From assembly GCF_002929495.1 (NCBI RefSeq), contig NZ_PJJJ01000030.1:1-64000 (forward strand): DNA of 64,000 bases, read 5' to 3'. This stretch comes from Cryobacterium sp. Y82 (GTDB taxonomy: Bacteria; Actinomycetota; Actinomycetes; Actinomycetales; Microbacteriaceae). The notes under the pieces are model-generated. The model was not told the DNA's origin, did not search any database, and worked only from the letters and a program-made list of their open reading frames with translations. The position numbers were made by a program, and so were the translations under genes. Shown piece after piece: positions 43,629 through 52,516 of this stretch. Numbering within the stretch: position 1 is the stretch's first letter; the number at the start of each line of letters is the position of its first letter.

Positions 43629-44939
43629 ATGACCGAGACAGTCGCCGTAGACGCGGGAACCGCTCCAACGCGCGGACGGGTGGTGGCCTGGGCGTTCTGG
43701 GACTGGGGGTCGGCGGCCTTCAACGCCGTCGTCACGACGTTCGTCTTCAGCGTCTACATCACCGGCTCGTCCTTTGGCGACGAAGACGTCGTCTCCGCGC
43801 AATTGGGCTGGGCACTGGCCATTGCCGGACTCCTGGTGGCGGTACTCGCCCCCATCACCGGGCAACGATCTGACACCTCGGGGCGGCGTAAATTCTGGCT
43901 GGGTGCCAACACCTTCGTGGTCGTCGGCCTCACCACGGCGATGTTCTTCGTCGAGGCCAGTCCCAGCTATCTGATGCTCGGGCTCGTTTTGCTCGCCGCG
44001 GGCAACGTTTTCTTCGAATTCGCGGGCGTCAATTACAACGCGATGCTCAGCCAGGTATCCACTCCCCGCAGCATCGGCAAGGTCAGCGGGTTCGGCTGGG
44101 GCATGGGCTACCTCGGCGGGATCGTGCTGCTCCTCATCGTCTACTTCGGCTTCATCGCTCCCGAGGTGGGACTATTTGGCGTGACCAGTGAGAACGGTCT
44201 GGCCGTGCGCGTCACCATGCTCGTTGCCGCGGCCTGGTTCGCGCTCTTCGCGCTGCCGGTGCTGCTGCAGGTGCCCGAATATCGGGCCCCCGCGGCCATG
44301 CGCCGCGAGAAGATCGGCTTCCTGCAGAGCTATGTCGTTCTCGCCCGCGACGTCAAGCGCCTCTGGAGCACCAGCCGTCCGACCGTCTACTTCCTGTTGG
44401 CGAGTGCCGTTTTTCGTGACGGGCTGGCCGGCGTCTTCACTTTCGGTGGAGTGCTCGCGGCATCCGTTTTCGGATTCTCGCCGGGCGAGGTGATCATTTT
44501 CGCTATCGCCGCCAATGTGGTCGCCGGCATCGCCACCATGGCGGTCGGGGTGCTCGATGACCGTCTTGGTGCGAAACCGGTGATCGTGACCGCACTCGTC
44601 GGCCTGTTAGTGAGCGGGATGCTCGTGTTTCTGCTGCACGACGGCGGGCAGATCGTGTTCTGGACGGCAGGACTGGCCCTGTGCCTGTTCGTCGGCCCCG
44701 CCCAATCGGCCAGTCGCACCTTTTTGGCGCGTCTCATTCCCCCCGGCCGCGAGGGCGAAGTCTTCGGGCTCTATGCGACGACCGGTCGCGCCGTCAGCTT
44801 TCTGGCCCCGACTGCCTTCGCGGTCTTCGTGTCGATCTTCGGCGCCACCTACTGGGGCATTCTCGGCATCATGCTCGTGCTGCTCCTAGGCCTGCTGCTG
44901 CTCATTCCCGTCTCGGCCAGACAGCAGCAGATCGCGTAG
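43629..44939 (+). CDS. MFS transporter, UMF1/Atg22-like
   Basis: A 436-residue protein with 12 predicted helices. VVAWAFWDWGSAAFNAVVTTFVFSVYI near the N-terminus, the loop APITGQRSDTSGRRKFWLG and FFEFAGVNYNAMLSQVSTP are the signature of the UMF1 family (related to fungal Atg22). FLARLIPPGREGEVFGLYATTGRAVSFLAP near 365 is also typical. Atg22 exports amino acids from the vacuole; bacterial substrates are unknown. The ATG is six bases after the -10 box. Confidence 0.88.
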   Translation: MTETVAVDAGTAPTRGRVVAWAFWDWGSAAFNAVVTTFVFSVYITGSSFGDEDVVSAQLGWALAIAGLLVAVLAPITGQRSDTSGRRKFWLGANTFVVVGLTTAMFFVEASPSYLMLGLVLLAAGNVFFEFAGVNYNAMLSQVSTPRSIGKVSGFGWGMGYLGGIVLLLIVYFGFIAPEVGLFGVTSENGLAVRVTMLVAAAWFALFALPVLLQVPEYRAPAAMRREKIGFLQSYVVLARDVKRLWSTSRPTVYFLLASAVFRDGLAGVFTFGGVLAASVFGFSPGEVIIFAIAANVVAGIATMAVGVLDDRLGAKPVIVTALVGLLVSGMLVFLLHDGGQIVFWTAGLALCLFVGPAQSASRTFLARLIPPGREGEVFGLYATTGRAVSFLAPTAFAVFVSIFGATYWGILGIMLVLLLGLLLLIPVSARQQQIA

Positions 44940-44998
44940 CCTGTGGAGCGCAACACAACATGACTTCGTACCGACAACAGCTTTTGAAGGAAGACACT

Positions 44999-45979
44999 GT
45001 GCTTCGTATTGGCCTCCTTGGTGCGTCAGGTATAGCCCCGGCAGCAATCATCCACCCGGCCGAGCGCCGAACCGACGTCACCGTTATGGCCGTGGCGTCA
45101 CGCCGCCCGTCGGCGGCCGCCGACTATGCCTCCGTCCACAAAATCGAGCGTTTTTACGGCGACTACCGCGCCTTATTGGCCGACCCTGACATCGATCTCG
45201 TGTACAACGCTCTGCCCCCCTCCGAACACGCCGAATGGTCGATCGCGGCACTCGAAGCCGGCAAGGACGTGCTGTGCGAAAAGCCGTTCGCCATGAATGC
45301 CGCACAGGCCGAGCGTATGCTCGAATCGGCGCAGGCTACCGGCCACCGCCTGATCGAGGCCTTCCACGATCGCTACCATCCGCTAAGCCTCGAAATCGAT
45401 GCCCTGATCGCGTCAGGCCGGCTCGGTGACATCGTGGCGCTGCGCGCAGATTTCTCGGTCAGCAACCCGTTCGAACCCCGCGGTATCCGCCACGTACCCG
45501 CCCTCGGCGGCGGGGCGCTGATGGACCTTGGCTGTTATCCCCTGCACTGGGTGCGCAGCTTGATGAACGAGGAACCCGCCATCATGAGTGCAATCGCAAC
45601 GACGAACCCACTCGGCGCCGACATGAGCATTGAGGCAGAGCTGCGCTTCCCGTCCGGCACCACAGCCCACGTCTCGGCAAGCATGGAAGCCGGCCCGAAC
45701 GAGACGTCAACACTTGACATCGTCGGTACTCGCGGCACCGCACACGTGGATAATCTCGTCTTCCCCTCGGCTGGCCACAGCATCAGTGAAACCGTCGATG
45801 GCATAACCCGGGTCAGCACCGTGGCCGGTCTCACCACCTACGACCACCAGCTGGATGCGATCGTCACCGCCCTGGCCCAGCACACTCCGATGCCCACAGA
45901 GGGTGCCGACTCGATCAACAACATGATCGTCATCGATGCCATCTATGCCGCGGCCGGCATCGACCGGCAGTTCAACTGA
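44999..45979 (+). CDS. Gfo/Idh/MocA family oxidoreductase
   Basis: A 326-residue NAD(P)-dependent sugar-type dehydrogenase. The Rossmann start LRIGLLGASGIAP lies at residues 2-14, the conserved CEKPFAMNAAQAERML near 88, and a C-terminal beta sheet domain with GGGALMDLGCYPLHW near 165. The GTG at 44999 follows GAAGGA by seven bases; an ATG at 44960 in the same frame would add 13 residues. Members oxidise sugars, inositols or sugar derivatives. It stands at the left border of the carbohydrate island and may belong to it. Confidence 0.85.
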   Translation: MLRIGLLGASGIAPAAIIHPAERRTDVTVMAVASRRPSAAADYASVHKIERFYGDYRALLADPDIDLVYNALPPSEHAEWSIAALEAGKDVLCEKPFAMNAAQAERMLESAQATGHRLIEAFHDRYHPLSLEIDALIASGRLGDIVALRADFSVSNPFEPRGIRHVPALGGGALMDLGCYPLHWVRSLMNEEPAIMSAIATTNPLGADMSIEAELRFPSGTTAHVSASMEAGPNETSTLDIVGTRGTAHVDNLVFPSAGHSISETVDGITRVSTVAGLTTYDHQLDAIVTALAQHTPMPTEGADSINNMIVIDAIYAAAGIDRQFN

Positions 45980-46031
45980 GTCGTCCCGGCCCGGTACACG
46001 CAGGTCCTGCAGCCGGGTCGGGATTTCGACG

Positions 46032-46046
46032 ACAGATAGAATCTGT
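46032..46046. promoter_or_regulatory. Inverted repeat over the -10 box of the GntR/FCD gene
   Basis: ACAGA-TAGAA-TCTGT is a perfect inverted repeat. It contains TAGAAT at 46037-46042, which lies six bases before the ATG at 46049, the leaderless -10 geometry. A repressor bound here would block its own promoter, so autoregulation by the GntR protein is likely. Confidence 0.5.
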
Positions 46047-46048
46047 TT

Positions 46049-46729
46049 ATGGCCGTCACCGATGAAGCGATTCTCAAGATCAAAGACATGATCTTGAGCG
46101 GTGAGATCAAACCCCGCGACAAACTCCCCCCGGAGAAAGAGTTGAGTGAGCGGCTCGGCCTTTCCCGCAGCTCACTGCGGGAGGCGGTCAAGGCGCTCGA
46201 AGTCATTCGTGTGCTCGACGTGCGGCGCGGTGACGGCACCTACGTCACCAGCCTGGAACCACGCCTCCTTCTTGAAGCGATGACGTTCATCACAGACCTG
46301 CATACCGATTCGTCCGTGCTGGAACTATTCGCAGTGCGGCGCATCCTGGAACCGGCCGCAGCAGCACTCGCCGCAGTGCGCATGAGCGCAGACGAGTTGG
46401 CCACACTGCGCGCCCTGCTCGAGCTGGTGAACGAGTCAACCGACGTCGAGGGGTTGGTGACGGCGGACATCCAATTTCACGGAGCCATCGCCGCGGCCTC
46501 CGGAAATGCCTACCTGGCCAGCCTGATCGATTCTCTCTCGAGCCACACGATGCGCGCCCGGATCTGGCGTGGCCTCACCCAGGAGCACTCCGTCGAACGC
46601 ACGCTTGCCGAACACGAAGCGATTGCCGACGCCCTTGAAGGCCACGATGCAGAGCTCGCACACGCCCTGACCATCGTGCATATCTCCGGTATCGAACAGT
46701 GGCTGCGTGACGCGCTGGTCGCGGCCTGA
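46049..46729 (+). CDS. GntR family regulator, FadR/FCD subgroup
   Basis: A 226-residue regulator. The N-terminal winged helix has AILKIKDMILSGEIKPRDKLPPEKELSERLGLSRSSLREAVKALE, and the FCD domain begins LLLEAMTFITDLHTDSSVLELFAVRRILEPAAAALAA. Its metal-ligand histidines are in FHGAIAAASGN near 143 and LAEHEAIADAL near 188. FCD regulators usually sense sugar acids or other carboxylates. It is convergent with the aldolase gene, only six bases away. Confidence 0.9.
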   Translation: MAVTDEAILKIKDMILSGEIKPRDKLPPEKELSERLGLSRSSLREAVKALEVIRVLDVRRGDGTYVTSLEPRLLLEAMTFITDLHTDSSVLELFAVRRILEPAAAALAAVRMSADELATLRALLELVNESTDVEGLVTADIQFHGAIAAASGNAYLASLIDSLSSHTMRARIWRGLTQEHSVERTLAEHEAIADALEGHDAELAHALTIVHISGIEQWLRDALVAA

Positions 46730-46735
46730 CCGAAC

Positions 46736-47401
46736 CTAGACCCGCGCGGCTCCGCGGGCGACGGCCGCCTCGAACTCAGCACTCGAGCGGTCGCTCACGT
46801 CGTGCTGCAGCACGGCCAGAATAACGGCCGGTGCCGCGGTGAAGTAGCGCACCCCCACCTCGGCGAGCGCCACGATGGCGTCCGGGGTGCGCAGGCTCGC
46901 GGCGAGGACGTCGGTGGCGGTGTCGGCCACCATGGTGGTCATAGTAGCTATTTCGGCGACGCCGTCGAGGCCGCTGTCCTGCATTCGGCCGAGATAGGGA
47001 GCGATGTAGCGCACGCCCAGACTCGCCGCCATGAGGGCCTGGCTCGGCGAGTGGACAGCCGTGAGCAGAACCGTCGCCCCTTCCCCGTTCAGTGCGACGG
47101 CCGCAGCGAACCCGGCGCGCGTCGCCGGAACCTTGACGACGACTTTCGGCCCGAGCGCCAGGATGCCCTCAGCATTGCGCAGAAGCGCCCGGGTATTCTC
47201 CCCCCAGGCTTGGAAGAACACTTCCTGCGCGCCTTCGGCCACCCAGCGCGCGTAGAGTTCGGGCGAATCCGCGGCACTGCGCTGGGCTCGTTCGAGAATC
47301 GTGGGGTTCGTGGTCACACCGTGCACCAGCCCGTCACGAAGCAATTCACTGACATCGGCTACCTGGGCGCTGTCAACATAAAAACGATGATCTCGACTCA
47401 T
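46736..47401 (-). CDS. Transaldolase-like / fructose-6-phosphate aldolase family protein
   Basis: A 221-residue TIM-barrel aldolase of the small transaldolase (FSA/TalC) group. FYVDSAQVADVSELL lies near residue 7, VHGVTTNPTILERA near 27, and the Schiff-base Lys in VVVKVPATRAGFAA near 85. The length is normal for FSA (about 220). The family transfers or cleaves a dihydroxyacetone unit from ketose phosphates. GGAGAG precedes the ATG at 47401. It is divergent from the PfkB kinase gene, so the two probably share control. Confidence 0.85.
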   Translation of the reverse strand: MSRDHRFYVDSAQVADVSELLRDGLVHGVTTNPTILERAQRSAADSPELYARWVAEGAQEVFFQAWGENTRALLRNAEGILALGPKVVVKVPATRAGFAAAVALNGEGATVLLTAVHSPSQALMAASLGVRYIAPYLGRMQDSGLDGVAEIATMTTMVADTATDVLAASLRTPDAIVALAEVGVRYFTAAPAVILAVLQHDVSDRSSAEFEAAVARGAARV

Positions 47402-47532
47402 CGAGGCTCTCTCCTTCGATCCGCCGATAAGCTCCGGCACTCGACACTAGCAACCAGGAAATAGGGCCCTGTCGCCACCTGTCCGGTAATGTACTTACAC
47501 GTCACATGGCGCACGCACCAGGAAAGGCACCA

Positions 47533-48495
47533 ATGAGCCAGACAGAGTCGTCGGCACCCCGCACCGACGGAATCCTGATCGTGGGAAGTACCACGGCAGA
47601 TCTCACGACCTTCTCCCAACGCCTCCCGTCCCCGGGCGAGACCATTTTGGGCGATGACTTCACGCTGGTGCTCGGCGGCAAGGGTGCCAACCAGGCGATC
47701 GCAGCCGCTCTCGCCGGCGGCTCGGCCTATATGGTCTCCTGCGTCGGCACCGATCTGTTCGCACCGATGCTCACGGATGGCCTGCAGCAGGCCGGAGTCA
47801 ATATCGAACATGTCGCCCAGGTTCCGGGCCCAAGCGGAATCGCCCATATCCGCGTCGATGACTCCGGTGAGAATGACATCGTCATGGTTCCCCTGGCCAA
47901 TGCCGCACTAAGCGCGGCGCAGATCGACGCCGCCTTTCTGGCCCGCGCCTCGTCGTCAAAGGTGCTCCTGACCCAGCTCGAAATCCCCTGGGCACTCACC
48001 CAGCATGCGATCCGCAGGGCACACGAGTGCGGGCTCATCGTGATCCTCGACCCGGCCCCCGCGACCCCGCTCGACGAAGCGATCTGGCCCCTGGTTGACA
48101 TCGTCACGCCAAACGAGACGGAAGCCAGCCGACTCACCGGCATCGTCGTGAGCGACGCTGACTCCGCCACGGCCGCCGGCAGATGGTTTACCGCGCGGGG
48201 AGCGGGCCACGCGTTGATCACCATGGCGTCGGCCGGCGCCATCCTGGTCTCAGAAACCGCGATCCAACATTTTCCCGCCATTCCGGTGGTAGCCGTCGAC
48301 ACGACAGCAGCCGGCGATGCCTTCGCCGGCTACCTCGGCGCGGCACTCGCGCGCGGCGATGATTTAGCGGATGCCATCAGCCAGGCGATGGCCGCCGGCG
48401 CGCTCACCGTCACCCAGCGCGGCGCATCGCCGAGCCTGCCGCAGCGCGCCGCCGTGGAGGCGCTGCTCGACGTGCATGCCGGTGTGGCGCACTGA
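47533..48495 (+). CDS. PfkB-family carbohydrate kinase (ribokinase-like)
   Basis: A 320-residue kinase. The first signature LVLGGKGANQAIAAALAGG lies near residues 40-58 and the catalytic second signature VDTTAAGDAFAGYLGA near 256-271, with the catalytic Asp in AAGD. NETEAS near 197 is the ribokinase-type metal loop. The ATG at 47533 follows AGGAAAGG; an ATG at 47506 would add nine residues. It phosphorylates a sugar at a terminal hydroxyl; ribose is the default guess, but the island context leaves this open. Confidence 0.88.
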   Translation: MSQTESSAPRTDGILIVGSTTADLTTFSQRLPSPGETILGDDFTLVLGGKGANQAIAAALAGGSAYMVSCVGTDLFAPMLTDGLQQAGVNIEHVAQVPGPSGIAHIRVDDSGENDIVMVPLANAALSAAQIDAAFLARASSSKVLLTQLEIPWALTQHAIRRAHECGLIVILDPAPATPLDEAIWPLVDIVTPNETEASRLTGIVVSDADSATAAGRWFTARGAGHALITMASAGAILVSETAIQHFPAIPVVAVDTTAAGDAFAGYLGAALARGDDLADAISQAMAAGALTVTQRGASPSLPQRAAVEALLDVHAGVAH

Positions 48496-48534
48496 CTTCG
48501 GATGGTCTCATGCCGACCCACAGAGAGTGACACG

Positions 48535-49386
48535 ATGAACAAGCAACCGTCCCCGCTCGACTCCGTCGGGCCAGCCCGCAGCACCCATACGCCCCCAGAT
48601 ATCGACCGGCTCGCCGCGACACCCATGTACCACCAACTGAAGCGTCGAATCATCGACGACATCGCCAGCCAGGGGTTGCGAGCGGGCGATCTGCTCCCTG
48701 GCGAACACCGATTGTGTGAGAAATTCAATGTCTCCCGGACAGTAGTGCGGCAGGCGCTCTCCCAGTTGGAGAATCAGGGGATCATCGAACGGGTCAAAGG
48801 CAAAGGCACGTTCGTAGCGCACCAGAAGGTGCCGGAAAGCCTCGTGCACACGCTGACCGGGCTGTACGAAGAAGTAGCCGCCCGCGGCGGGCACGTTCAC
48901 AGCGAGGTTCGTCGGCAGGAGGTGATCCTGGCCGAAGACGATGTTGCAGAGTCCCTCGATGTCCCTCTGCAGTCGCCGGTCATCGTGATCGAGCGGCTCC
49001 GCTACGTCGATGACGAACCCTGGTCGTGGACGACGACGTACCTGCCGCACGACATCGGATTGCTGGTCCTGCACGAAGATCTGCGGGACAAGTCGCTGTA
49101 TGCGCTGCTGGCTACCCACGGAATCCGCGCAGTGCGTGGAGTCCGGTCTGCCGAAGCGGTATCCGCGAATCGGGCACAGGGAGCACTGCTCAAGGTCGGT
49201 TCCGGCCAGGCTTTGCTGATACTGCGCAGCATCAGCTACGACGAGCAGGAACAGCCAATGGAATACTTCATTGCGTATCATCGCGGAGACCGCAGTCGCT
49301 TCGAGTTCCAGTTGAGCGCCTCGTCCGCCACCCAGAGCACGGCTGCGCTGCGCCATACTGGCACCGCCAGTCAAACGGCACCATAG
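48535..49386 (+). CDS. GntR family regulator, HutC/UTRA subgroup
   Basis: A 283-residue regulator. The winged helix spans about residues 25-95 (MYHQLKRRIIDDIASQGLRAGDLLPGEHRLCEKFNVSRTVVRQALSQLENQGIIERVKGKGTFVA is its full extent; key elements are the QL..R..GDLLP and SRTVVRQAL segments). The UTRA effector domain begins near 105 (HTLTGLYEEVAARGG). It lies 39 bases after the kinase gene and directly before the twin palindromes at 49400-49430, which are its likely operators. UTRA domains usually sense a sugar phosphate. Confidence 0.9.
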   Translation: MNKQPSPLDSVGPARSTHTPPDIDRLAATPMYHQLKRRIIDDIASQGLRAGDLLPGEHRLCEKFNVSRTVVRQALSQLENQGIIERVKGKGTFVAHQKVPESLVHTLTGLYEEVAARGGHVHSEVRRQEVILAEDDVAESLDVPLQSPVIVIERLRYVDDEPWSWTTTYLPHDIGLLVLHEDLRDKSLYALLATHGIRAVRGVRSAEAVSANRAQGALLKVGSGQALLILRSISYDEQEQPMEYFIAYHRGDRSRFEFQLSASSATQSTAALRHTGTASQTAP

Positions 49387-49399
49387 CGAAAGAATTTTG

Positions 49400-49430
49400 C
49401 CTGTAATTACAGGTCACCTGTAATTACAGG
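49400..49430. promoter_or_regulatory. Tandem perfect palindromes, likely GntR/UTRA operators
   Basis: CCTGTAATTACAGG occurs at 49400-49413 and again at 49417-49430; both are perfect 14-base palindromes with centres 17 bases apart. A possible promoter, TTACAG at 49407-49412 and TACTCT at 49431-49436 with an 18-base spacer, is covered by them. They stand between the UTRA-type GntR gene and the cupin gene at 49477. The core GTAATTAC fits the GT-N-TA-N-AC style of HutC-group operators. Confidence 0.82.
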
Positions 49431-49476
49431 TACTCTGGACCTGCAGCACCGCCGCTGCCCCGAGCCAGGAGACGAC

Positions 49477-50064
49477 GTGTCTGATTACTCCGTACTGCCC
49501 GTTCCGCCCATGTCTATCCGCTTCGACCAAGCGGCCGGCACTCTGAGCCCCGCAGGTCCGGCACTTACTCGACGCATGTCCGACCTCGAAGGGCTGTTCC
49601 TCGATCAGAATGCGTGGCGGACCGCCGTCACCGACGGCGACCCGATCGTTTATTCCGTCGTGTCGAGCCTGGTACCGGAAGCCGATCGCGAGCTCCCGCA
49701 ATCGGTCACGACCATCCAGCCGGGCTCTACCGGTGGGGAATTCTGGATGACCAAGGGCCACCAGCATCCCAACCACCAGGGTGAAATCTATCTCGGAATT
49801 TCGGGGCGCGGGGGGCTGCTCATGTTCGACGGGACTGATACCCGCTGGGTGGACATGACCCCTGGCACCATCGGTTACATCCCACCGGGCTGGGCGCACC
49901 GCAGCGTCAACGTCGGCAGTAAACCGTATTCGTTCCTCGCCGTCTACCCCGGCGGCGCCGGCCATGACTATGGCTGGGTGTTGGAATACGGCCTGGGCCA
50001 GCGAGTATGGCGTCAGGAAGACGGCGTGGCCTTCGTCGACTACTTCGCGGAGGCCTCGTCATGA
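49477..50064 (+). CDS. Cupin-type glucose-6-phosphate isomerase-like protein
   Basis: A 195-residue cupin. The metal ligands of the archaeal-type (cupin) phosphoglucose isomerase are present: MTKGHQHPNHQGEIYLGISGRGG near residues 88-110 (two His and Glu) and PPGWAHRSVNVG near 132 (third His). The end YPGGAGHDYGWVLEYG is also diagnostic. It should interconvert an aldose and a ketose phosphate. It starts with GTG preceded by AGGAGA. It leads a tightly packed operon of six genes ending at 55096, and its stop overlaps the kinase start. Confidence 0.85.
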   Translation: MSDYSVLPVPPMSIRFDQAAGTLSPAGPALTRRMSDLEGLFLDQNAWRTAVTDGDPIVYSVVSSLVPEADRELPQSVTTIQPGSTGGEFWMTKGHQHPNHQGEIYLGISGRGGLLMFDGTDTRWVDMTPGTIGYIPPGWAHRSVNVGSKPYSFLAVYPGGAGHDYGWVLEYGLGQRVWRQEDGVAFVDYFAEASS

Positions 50065-51560
50065 TCATCTCCCACGACCTCGGCACCACCGGAAACAAGG
50101 CATCCCTGCACCGCGACGACGGACGACTCGTCGCCTCGGTGACCGCCAACTACGGCGCATTCTTCGCCGACGGCGGTATCGCGGAGCAAAACCCAGATGA
50201 CTGGTGGAACGCGGTGGTGGAAGCCACCCGCGGGCTCCTGACCCGATCCGGCGTTGACCCCTCCCAAGTGACCGGGCTCGTCGTTAGCGGCCAGATGATG
50301 GGTGCGGTGCTGTTGGATTCCGACTACCTGCCAGTGCGTCCCGCACTCATCTGGGCAGACACGCGCAGCACAAAACAGGCGCAACATTTGGAAAGCATCA
50401 TCGGCCAGGACCGTGCGTACTCCCTGCTCGGACATCGGCTCAACCCCACCTACTCGCTGGAAAAAATCATGTGGGTGCGCGACAACGAACCCGACCAGTT
50501 TTCTCGCGTTCGCCACTTCTGCCTGGCCAAAGACTTCGTCGTGCACCGGCTCACCGGTCGCCTCGTCACCGATCGGTCCGACGCATCCGCCACGAACGCC
50601 TATGACCAGCAACGCGGCGAGTGGTCGTCCGAAATGCTCGCGGCTGCAGGTCTGGGCGCGCACCTCTTTCCTGAGATCCTCGACGCCACTGCCGTAGTGG
50701 GCACCTTGACTGACGATTCGGCGAGCGCGATCGGGCTGCCCCGAACGACCCGGGTTGTGCTCGGCGGCGGCGACGGCCCCATCGCCGCGGTCGGGGCAGG
50801 CATTGTCACCCCCGAAGACGGCGCCTACGTGTGTTTGGGCACCTCGTCGTGGATTTCCTTCACGAGCACGGCCCCCGTGCACGACCGGCTGCAGCGCACA
50901 ATGACCTTCGATCACGTGATTCCCCATCATTACGTGCCCACCGCAACGATGCAGGCCGGTGGCGGCGCAATGGCCTGGGTGTCGGAACTGCTCGACCCGG
51001 CGCCCACGGGCGCGAGCCTCGCGGCCCTCGTCGCGGAAGCATCGACCGCATCAGCCGCATCAAGCGGTCTCTATTTTCTGCCATACCTGCTCGGTGAGCG
51101 TTCGCCGTACTGGAATCCGGATGCTGCGGGAGCGTTCATCGGAATAAACCGTCATCATGGGCGTGCCGAAATGACCCGGGCGGTGCTTGAAGGCGTAGCT
51201 TTCAACCTGCTCACCTGCGTGCAGGCCTTCCGGGAGGCCGGCGTGTCCATTGAACGCGTTGACGCGATCGGCGGCGGAGCGGCCAGCGACGTCTGGCTGC
51301 AGATCCTCGCGGATGTCTGGGGAATTCCCGTACGGCGCCGCACCATCGTCGAAGAGGCAAACAGCCTCGGTGCCGCAGTCACCGCGGCCGTCGGCCTCGG
51401 ACTGGTCGATGATTTCAGTGCCGCGCGCGGTCTCTCCGAGGTGTCAGCAGAATTCATCCCCGACCACGGCCGTCACAGCGATTATCTCGACCGCCACGTC
51501 GTTTTCGTCGACGGCTATGAGCGCCTGGAACCGTGGTTCGCGACTCGGGCCGGCCGCTGA
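50061..51560 (+). CDS. FGGY-family carbohydrate kinase (xylulokinase-like)
   Basis: A 499-residue kinase. The N-terminal phosphate motif is SHDLGTTGNKASL near residues 4-16, the catalytic Asp is in WADTRSTKQA near 95, GGGDGPIAAVGAG lies near 235, YLLGERSPYWNPDAAG near 345 and the adenosine motif DAIGGGAASDVWLQILAD near 410. Length is normal. It overlaps the cupin gene by four bases (ATGA). The neighbouring sugar-phosphate isomerase may act on its product. Confidence 0.9.
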   Translation: MIISHDLGTTGNKASLHRDDGRLVASVTANYGAFFADGGIAEQNPDDWWNAVVEATRGLLTRSGVDPSQVTGLVVSGQMMGAVLLDSDYLPVRPALIWADTRSTKQAQHLESIIGQDRAYSLLGHRLNPTYSLEKIMWVRDNEPDQFSRVRHFCLAKDFVVHRLTGRLVTDRSDASATNAYDQQRGEWSSEMLAAAGLGAHLFPEILDATAVVGTLTDDSASAIGLPRTTRVVLGGGDGPIAAVGAGIVTPEDGAYVCLGTSSWISFTSTAPVHDRLQRTMTFDHVIPHHYVPTATMQAGGGAMAWVSELLDPAPTGASLAALVAEASTASAASSGLYFLPYLLGERSPYWNPDAAGAFIGINRHHGRAEMTRAVLEGVAFNLLTCVQAFREAGVSIERVDAIGGGAASDVWLQILADVWGIPVRRRTIVEEANSLGAAVTAAVGLGLVDDFSAARGLSEVSAEFIPDHGRHSDYLDRHVVFVDGYERLEPWFATRAGR

Positions 51561-52516
51561 TGGGCACCGTTCTAGTCACCAGTCGGTCCTTTTCCTCCGG
51601 CAGTATCGATGAGGTGGGCCGACTCGCCGACGCCGGGCACACCGTCGTCACAGCTTCGCCGAGCCACGATATCGCCGAACTGCGCGCGCTCCTGCCCGAC
51701 GCGATCGGGTGGATCGCCGGGACGGGTGTGATCACCCGGCAACACCTCGACGCGGCGCCGCACCTGCGGGTGATTGCCCGCTACGGCGTCGGCGTGGAAT
51801 CCGTGGATATTGCCGCGGCCGCCGAGCAGGGAATCGTCGTGACCAACACTCCCGGCGCCAACAGCGATGCGGTCGCCGATCACGCGGTCGGGCTGATGCT
51901 CGCCATCCTGCGCGGCACCACGGCGGGAGACCGTCGCGTTCGCGCCAACGACTGGTCCATGCTGCGCGGGCGCGAACTCGGAGCCCTCTCCGTCGGAATC
52001 ATCGGTTTCGGCCGGATCGGGCAGGGCGTCGCTCGGCGCCTCCAGGGCTTCGGCTCCCGCATTCTGGCGCACGACCCGTGGCTCGGCGATGACGCCGTCT
52101 TTAAGGCAGGGGCTGTCCCGCAGGGAATCCTCGCCATGGCGTCGGAATGCGATCTGGTCACCCTGCACAGCCCTGGCGGCGCCAGTATCATCACCAACGA
52201 GTGGCTCGCCCGCACCCGGCCCGGGATCGTCATCGTGAACACCGCCCGCCCGGAGCTCATCGATGAACCCGCTCTCGCCCAGGCATTGCGCGCGCAGTCC
52301 GTCGGCGGATTCGCCGCCGACACCCTCGCCGGCGATGCCCGCGGCCTGTCGTCCCCGCTGCTGGCAGCCGACCTAGCGGACCGGGTGATCGTGACCCCGC
52401 ATATCGGCGCGCAAACCGTGCAGGCAGTCGACAACATGGGTTCGATGGCCGTCAACAACCTGCTCGCCGTTCTCGCGGGTGACCCCCCGGCCAATCCCGT
52501 CTCAACGAAAGCGTGA
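51560..52516 (+). CDS. D-2-hydroxyacid dehydrogenase (SerA-like)
   Basis: A 318-residue dehydrogenase. IARYGVGVESVDIAAA lies near residue 75, the NAD motif VGIIGFGRIGQGVARRL near 148-164, the catalytic Arg in IVNTARPELID near 232 and the His in VTPHIGAQTVQAVDNM near 280; the acid partner region is between them. It oxidises a 2-hydroxyacid or reduces the 2-oxoacid. Its ATG shares one base with the upstream stop (TGATG). In this setting the substrate may be an aldonate or aldonate phosphate rather than phosphoglycerate. Confidence 0.88.
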   Translation: MGTVLVTSRSFSSGSIDEVGRLADAGHTVVTASPSHDIAELRALLPDAIGWIAGTGVITRQHLDAAPHLRVIARYGVGVESVDIAAAAEQGIVVTNTPGANSDAVADHAVGLMLAILRGTTAGDRRVRANDWSMLRGRELGALSVGIIGFGRIGQGVARRLQGFGSRILAHDPWLGDDAVFKAGAVPQGILAMASECDLVTLHSPGGASIITNEWLARTRPGIVIVNTARPELIDEPALAQALRAQSVGGFAADTLAGDARGLSSPLLAADLADRVIVTPHIGAQTVQAVDNMGSMAVNNLLAVLAGDPPANPVSTKA

